Shown here: positions 59,956 through 64,000 of the stretch, piece by piece
Layout: each line of letters begins with the position of its first letter
Position numbering within the stretch: position 1 is the stretch's first letter
Source: CAYFKJ01 sp964528595
Lineage (GTDB): Bacteria; Pseudomonadota; Alphaproteobacteria; UBA2966
Assembly: GCA_964528595.1 (NCBI GenBank)
Contig: CAZGTM010000016.1
Span: 1-64,000, forward strand
Length of the DNA: 64,000 bases
Direction of reading: 5' to 3'
Translations under genes and position numbers: made by a program
Notes under the pieces: generated by a model
What the model saw: the letters and a program-made list of their open reading frames with translations, nothing else
The model's database searches: none
What the model was told of the DNA's origin: nothing

Positions 59956-61449
59956 ATGAACCAGCGATCGGCCAGCGCCTGTATTGTGGCGCTTGACCAG
60001 GGCACCACCAGCAGCCGGGCTATTGCCTTCGATCAGAGCGGCGCCATCGTCGCTCTGGCGCAACGTGAATTGCCGCAAATTTACCCTGAACCCGGACTTG
60101 TCGAGCATGACCCCCGGATCATCTGGCGCGACACCGTGGCGACAGCCCGGGAGGTCATCGAAAATATCGGCGCCGGCCGGGTCCACGCCATCGGCATCAC
60201 CAATCAGCGCGAGACCACGGTGCTGTGGGACCGCCAGACCGGTGAGCCGTTACACAACGCCATTGTCTGGCAGGACCGGCGCACGGCGGCGCGCTGCCGC
60301 GAACTTGTCGACGCCGGTCATGCCGATCTGGTGCAGAGCTGCACCGGCCTCCTGCTCGACCCCTACTTTTCGGCGACAAAGCTGACGTGGCTGCTGAATA
60401 ATATCGATGGCGCACGGGAACGGGCGGTTGCCGGCGAGCTCGCGTTCGGCACCATCGATAGTTATTTGCTCTGGCATCTGACCGGCGGCAAGATCCACGC
60501 CACCGACGCCAGCAATGCTTCCCGGACGCAGCTTTTCAACATTCATACTCAGGAATGGGACGACGAAGTTCTGGCACTGCATGACGTCCCCAGGGAAGTT
60601 TTGCCGGAGGTTCTGGATAGTGCCGGTCACTTCGGTGATTGCGACGCAGCGTTGTTTGGCTCCGCCATTCCCGTCACTGGCATGGCCGGCGACCAGCAAT
60701 CGGCAACCTTCGGCCAGGCGGCTTTCAAACCCGGCACCCTGAAGAGCACCTATGGCACGGGTTGCTTCGCGCTGCTCAACACCGGCACGACCGCCGTCAA
60801 TTCGACAAACCGCTTGTTGACCACGGTGGCCTGGCGTCTGGATGGTGAAACGACGTACGCCCTGGAGGGCAGCATCTTCGTTGCCGGTGCCGCCGTTCAA
60901 TGGTTGCGCGATGGCCTTAGACTATTTGCGGATGCGGCGCAGAGCGAAGCGCTGGCCGCCGCCGCGGCGTCAACCGGCGGCGTTTACATGGTGCCCGCCT
61001 TCACCGGCCTCGGCGCGCCCTATTGGGACGCCGACGCCCGGGGCGCGTTGGTCGGCCTGACCCGGGATAGCGGCGCGGCTGAAATAACCCGCGCCGCCCT
61101 GGAAGCGGTCTGCTACCAGACCCGCGATCTCTTGGAAGCCATGACCTCCGACGGCGCCCCCCTGCCCCCTGCGTTGCGGGTCGACGGCGGCATGGCGGCC
61201 AACGACTGGACCATGCAGTTCCTCGCCGACATCCTGGACACGCCTGTGGAAAGACCCGTGGTGACGGAAACGACGGCTTTGGGGGCGGCCTACCTCGCCG
61301 GCTTGGCGACCGGATATTTTTCAGGCATGGAAGATGTTGCCCGTCACTGGCAATGCGACAAGCGCTTCGAACCCGGCATGGCGGACAGTCAGCGCACGGA
61401 CCTCTACGCCGGATGGAAAGCCGCGGTCGACCGGGTTCGATCGACTTGA
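59956..61449 (+). CDS. glpK: Glycerol kinase
   Basis: A 497-residue FGGY kinase converting glycerol to glycerol 3-phosphate. The phosphate-binding DQGTTSSR motif, GITNQRETTV, WQDRRT, MAGDQQSA and the KSTYGTGCF segment are all present. No glpF, glpD or glpR lies within the window, so it stands alone, 21 bases after the M48 gene and possibly read through from it. Confidence 0.95.
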   Translation: MNQRSASACIVALDQGTTSSRAIAFDQSGAIVALAQRELPQIYPEPGLVEHDPRIIWRDTVATAREVIENIGAGRVHAIGITNQRETTVLWDRQTGEPLHNAIVWQDRRTAARCRELVDAGHADLVQSCTGLLLDPYFSATKLTWLLNNIDGARERAVAGELAFGTIDSYLLWHLTGGKIHATDASNASRTQLFNIHTQEWDDEVLALHDVPREVLPEVLDSAGHFGDCDAALFGSAIPVTGMAGDQQSATFGQAAFKPGTLKSTYGTGCFALLNTGTTAVNSTNRLLTTVAWRLDGETTYALEGSIFVAGAAVQWLRDGLRLFADAAQSEALAAAAASTGGVYMVPAFTGLGAPYWDADARGALVGLTRDSGAAEITRAALEAVCYQTRDLLEAMTSDGAPLPPALRVDGGMAANDWTMQFLADILDTPVERPVVTETTALGAAYLAGLATGYFSGMEDVARHWQCDKRFEPGMADSQRTDLYAGWKAAVDRVRST

Positions 61450-61671
61450 TCGCCCCTACGAATTAGGAACTGGCTGAACGCTTCCCGGGCCTGCGCCAGG
61501 AAGTCGAAGATTTCCCACACAACATCAAGGCGACCTAGCGGCTGAAAAGAGCGTAACCGCTTTGGGAGCCGCGTAAGCGCGTAAAGTTAGTAATCTGCTT
61601 GTGAATTCACGCCACCCCGGATTTGGCATATTGTCTCCTCCTTGGTGGCGTATTCATTTAGGAGACCAGCT

Positions 61672-62496
61672 TTGCCGAACCAACTTTTCTTTGCCCGTGC
61701 CCGGACCAAAGCCGCGCCGATACTCGATCAATCCATGATGGCGCTGTTCGGCATGCTGCTGCTGGCGGCTGTTTTGCTGTTCGCCGGATCTTCGGCTGTC
61801 CTGGCGGCTGATGCTCTTACGCCGTCTCAACGGAAAGCGGTCGAGGAGACCATCAAGAAATACATCGAAGATCATCCTGAGATCATCGTCGAGGCCTTCA
61901 AGGCCATGCAAGCGCGTCAGGAAGCCGAAGAAAAGGCCAAGACGCTTTCCTATCTCAAGAACAGCGGCGAACTCCTGCGCAACGATCCGGACTCATTCGT
62001 CGGCGGCAACCCGGACGGCGACGTAACACTGGTCGAATTCTTCGACTACCGCTGCAGTTATTGCAAAAAATTCCACCCTGTGTTGGCGAAACTCCTGGCG
62101 ACGGACCCCAATATCAGGGTCGTCTACAAGGAATTTCCCATCCTCGGGCCGCAATCCGACTTGGCCTCGCGCGCGGCAATCGCTGCGCTGATGTCCGACC
62201 GCACGAAATATCTCGAATTCCACAACGCGCTGATGGATGCGCGCGGCAATCTGGACCGCCGGCGAATTTTCGACATTGCCGAGGAAAACGGCATTGATCC
62301 CGTACAAATCGCCGAGGACATGGAAAGCCCTGAGGTCAAGCGGGTTGTCGCCCGGTCCTACGATCTGGCGAAAAATCTCGGTATCCAGGGAACGCCCGGC
62401 TTCGTGGTCGGCGACGCCATTATCCCCGGCTACGTTAACCTCAATCAAATGCGAAAACTCGTCGCCGAGGCCCGTTCCGGCTGTTTGACCTGCTGA
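61672..62496 (+). CDS. DsbA family thiol:disulfide oxidoreductase
   Basis: A 274-residue periplasmic thioredoxin-fold protein. A signal sequence with the hydrophobic stretch LFGMLLLAAVLLFAGSS ends at VLA-AD; a helical spacer follows, then a DsbA-like domain with active site Cys128-Ser-Tyr-Cys131 and the cis-proline in IQGTPGF. The CSYC pair differs from E. coli DsbA (CPHC). Two more cysteines end the protein (CLTC, 271-274). The TTG at 61672 has AGGAG seven bases upstream. Confidence 0.87.
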   Translation: MPNQLFFARARTKAAPILDQSMMALFGMLLLAAVLLFAGSSAVLAADALTPSQRKAVEETIKKYIEDHPEIIVEAFKAMQARQEAEEKAKTLSYLKNSGELLRNDPDSFVGGNPDGDVTLVEFFDYRCSYCKKFHPVLAKLLATDPNIRVVYKEFPILGPQSDLASRAAIAALMSDRTKYLEFHNALMDARGNLDRRRIFDIAEENGIDPVQIAEDMESPEVKRVVARSYDLAKNLGIQGTPGFVVGDAIIPGYVNLNQMRKLVAEARSGCLTC

Positions 62497-62511
62497 GGTC
62501 AGACCGGTGTT

Positions 62512-63150
62512 TTACTCGCGGTCCGGCTGGTTGTCCGGGTGGGCGGCGCTGAAGGCTTCCAAATCGCGGCAGGCGGCTTCGACCCTGAGGATGGTGGGAT
62601 ATCCGCTCAGATCGCAATCAAAGCGCTGGGCATTGAAGATCTGCGGGATCAGGAAAGCGTCGGCGAGCGTCGGCATGTTGCCGTGGCAGAATGTACTCGA
62701 ATCGGGGTGGGCCTGCAGCATTGCCTCAATGGCGCCCAAGCCGGCGGCAATCCAGTGGCGGTACCAGCGCAGTTTGTCGTCCTCGCTCAACCCCATGTCG
62801 TTAACCAGGTAATTAAGCGTGCTGAGATTGTTGAGGGGATGGATTTCACACGCCACCGCCTGGCAAATCGCTCTCACCCAGGCCCGGTCGACGGCCTCCT
62901 CGGGCAGCAAAGCGGGCGCTGGATAACACTCCTCGAGATACTCGGCGATTGCCATGGATTGCGTCAGCACGGCCTCGCCGTCCAGCAGAGCCGGCACTTT
63001 GCCTTGCGGGTTCAGTTCGAGATAGCCGGGCTGCAACTGTTCGCCGAGCCGCAGATGGACGTAAACCCGTTCGTGGTCCAGTCCCTTGAGGTTGAGGACG
63101 ATACGGATGCGGTAGGCGGCGGAAGAGCGAAAGTATCCGTAGAGCTTCAT
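62512..63150 (-). CDS. maiA: Maleylacetoacetate isomerase (zeta-class GST)
   Basis: A 212-residue zeta-class glutathione transferase. The active-site SSAAYR (9-14) and the QSMAIAEYL segment identify maleylacetoacetate isomerase, which acts in tyrosine/homogentisate breakdown. No hmgA or fahA is seen nearby. Its start overlaps the upstream dioxygenase gene by four bases, so a maleylpyruvate or other substrate is also possible. Confidence 0.9.
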   Translation of the reverse strand: MKLYGYFRSSAAYRIRIVLNLKGLDHERVYVHLRLGEQLQPGYLELNPQGKVPALLDGEAVLTQSMAIAEYLEECYPAPALLPEEAVDRAWVRAICQAVACEIHPLNNLSTLNYLVNDMGLSEDDKLRWYRHWIAAGLGAIEAMLQAHPDSSTFCHGNMPTLADAFLIPQIFNAQRFDCDLSGYPTILRVEAACRDLEAFSAAHPDNQPDRE

Positions 63151-63995
63151 GCCATATCCCCTTCGGCGACTGTTTGTCGTTCCCGCCGTGCGCCATCGCG
63201 CCAGACGACCGGAAAGGTGTCGCTGTCCAACACTTCGCCATCGCCCACGCCGTGGTTCTCGATCGGCGGCGAAACCTGGCCTTGACGTTCCGCATAACGG
63301 ACGTCGTCGCCCGTCCAGCGCGCCGCGAAGGCGCGGCGGCGACGGGTGGCCGAGGGATTGCCCGGACCGCCATGCAGTGTCAGTCCGTGGAAGGCGATGC
63401 AGTCGCCGGGCGTCAACTCCCAGTGCAGAAGGTCGTATTGATCCGGCGCGGCATCGATATCGGGCGGCGCCTCGAACACCTCATCGCTGACGGCCAGGTC
63501 GGTCGATTTCTTGAAATACATCGGCTGGTAGCGCTTGCCCCAACGGTGGGAGCCGCGGACATATCGCACTGCCGTTTCTTCCGGCACGTCGTCGAGGGGA
63601 ATCCAGAACGAGCAAATCTGATCACCCGTCAGCGGATAGTACGGCATGTCGTGGTGCCAGGGCGTACGTTCCTCCGCGCCGGGCTCCTTCACCAAAAGAT
63701 GCTCGTGGTAGAAGTTGACTTTGTCCGAGGCCATCAGCTGAGCCGCCGCCGCCGCCAGAGGTGAGCGCCAAACGAGATCATCGAAAACCGGTATGCGCAG
63801 CCACAGGCAGAAGTCGACGAAGAAGCGCTTTTTGTCGCCGTCCGGCCCGTTCAGCCGCGCCATCGGGCCGGGCTCGGCGATGGCCTGCTCGACCCCATCG
63901 CGCAGCCGCTCAATCCAATCCTGGTCCAACAGATTGCGCAGGCAAACCGCGCCATCCTCGGCATAGGCCGCCACTACGTTATCGTCAAGTTTCAC
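63147..63995 (-). CDS. Phytanoyl-CoA dioxygenase (PhyH) family protein
   Basis: A 282-residue Fe(II)/2-oxoglutarate-dependent dioxygenase of the PhyH family. Iron ligands are visible as HHDMP (HXD) and the distal His in GLTLHGG, with the 2-oxoglutarate arginine in the following RRRAFAARW. PhyH proteins hydroxylate varied substrates, so the name does not fix the reaction. The GTG start at 63995 is five bases from the window edge; the true start could lie outside. It is coupled to maiA. Confidence 0.85.
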   Translation of the reverse strand: MKLDDNVVAAYAEDGAVCLRNLLDQDWIERLRDGVEQAIAEPGPMARLNGPDGDKKRFFVDFCLWLRIPVFDDLVWRSPLAAAAAQLMASDKVNFYHEHLLVKEPGAEERTPWHHDMPYYPLTGDQICSFWIPLDDVPEETAVRYVRGSHRWGKRYQPMYFKKSTDLAVSDEVFEAPPDIDAAPDQYDLLHWELTPGDCIAFHGLTLHGGPGNPSATRRRRAFAARWTGDDVRYAERQGQVSPPIENHGVGDGEVLDSDTFPVVWRDGARRERQTVAEGDMA

Positions 63996-64000
63996 AGCCA

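Noticed and set aside
61464..61538. Short open stretch reading ELAERFPGLRQEVEDF between two stop codons after glpK, possible decayed gene end.
   Set aside because: It is bounded by in-frame stops, has no start codon or ribosome site and no family I recognise. The 222-base gap is otherwise unremarkable.
1..64000. CRISPR arrays, tRNA or rRNA genes, prophage or conjugative modules.
   Set aside because: No regularly spaced repeats, cloverleaf-like segments with a GGTTCGA arm in context, rRNA blocks, integrase or transposase genes were found on reading both strands by eye. A tRNAscan and Rfam search would settle small RNAs.

Overview
The window is a GC-rich chromosomal segment from a bacterium that reads as an alphaproteobacterium. 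The placement rests on gene content and order, not on a marker tree. The signs are: the rne - amidase - PBP1a - prfB neighbourhood; an RNase E with a large acidic insert in its S1 domain and a C-terminal GWW motif; the divergent anmK/tyrS pair; and an iscR-led ISC operon with hscBA, fdx and iscX. No rRNA, tRNA, CRISPR array, prophage or insertion sequence was recognised. The only repeat-type mobile-looking DNA is a palindromic element next to prfB.

Layout. 0.2-4.0 kb (minus): an operon of an aldehyde dehydrogenase, an MFS exporter and a histone-deacetylase-like amidohydrolase. 4.2-10.7 kb (plus): a translationally coupled six-gene operon (SDR, MarR, crotonase, acyl-CoA dehydrogenase, an Fe-S old-yellow-enzyme with a fibronectin-like tail, benzoate/aminobenzoate-type CoA ligase). 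It has a MarR-like palindrome in its promoter and looks built for ring cleavage of an aromatic or cyclic acid as a CoA thioester. 10.7-12.6 kb: an HxlR-type regulator divergent from an acyl-CoA-dehydrogenase-fold protein, with a palindromic operator between. 12.7-17.2 kb: YaiI, a methyltransferase and phenylacetate-type genes (paaY, thiolase, paaK).

17.2-23.1 kb is a cAMP neighbourhood: a CpdA-type phosphodiesterase, a soluble cyclase with TolB-like and TPR regions, a CoA-transferase, and a membrane cyclase that joins a His-rich six-helix anchor, a 2Fe-2S ferredoxin domain and a class III cyclase domain. 23.1-32.1 kb (minus) is a full Fe-S assembly operon read as cysE-iscR-nifS-like-iscS-iscU-iscA-hscB-hscA-fdx-iscX-methyltransferase, with a good sigma70-type promoter in front of cysE.

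32.2-64 kb is mostly housekeeping: hydrolase, anmK, tyrS, an AsmA-like envelope protein, glnE, a DUF455 ferritin-like protein, an M23 peptidase overlapping a bactofilin, a racemase-like protein, a lipase-like hydrolase, a PlsB-like acyltransferase, prfB with an intact programmed +1 frameshift site, PBP1a, amidase, rne, an aminotransferase, a gamma-glutamyltransferase-like lipoprotein, an M48 peptidase, glpK, a DsbA-like protein, maiA and a PhyH-type dioxygenase.

The points most worth following are the Fe-S/His-rich membrane cyclase, the OYE-Fn3 enzyme in an operon with no obvious oxygenase, the palindromic element at the prfB end, and several enzymes in which expected catalytic residues are replaced.
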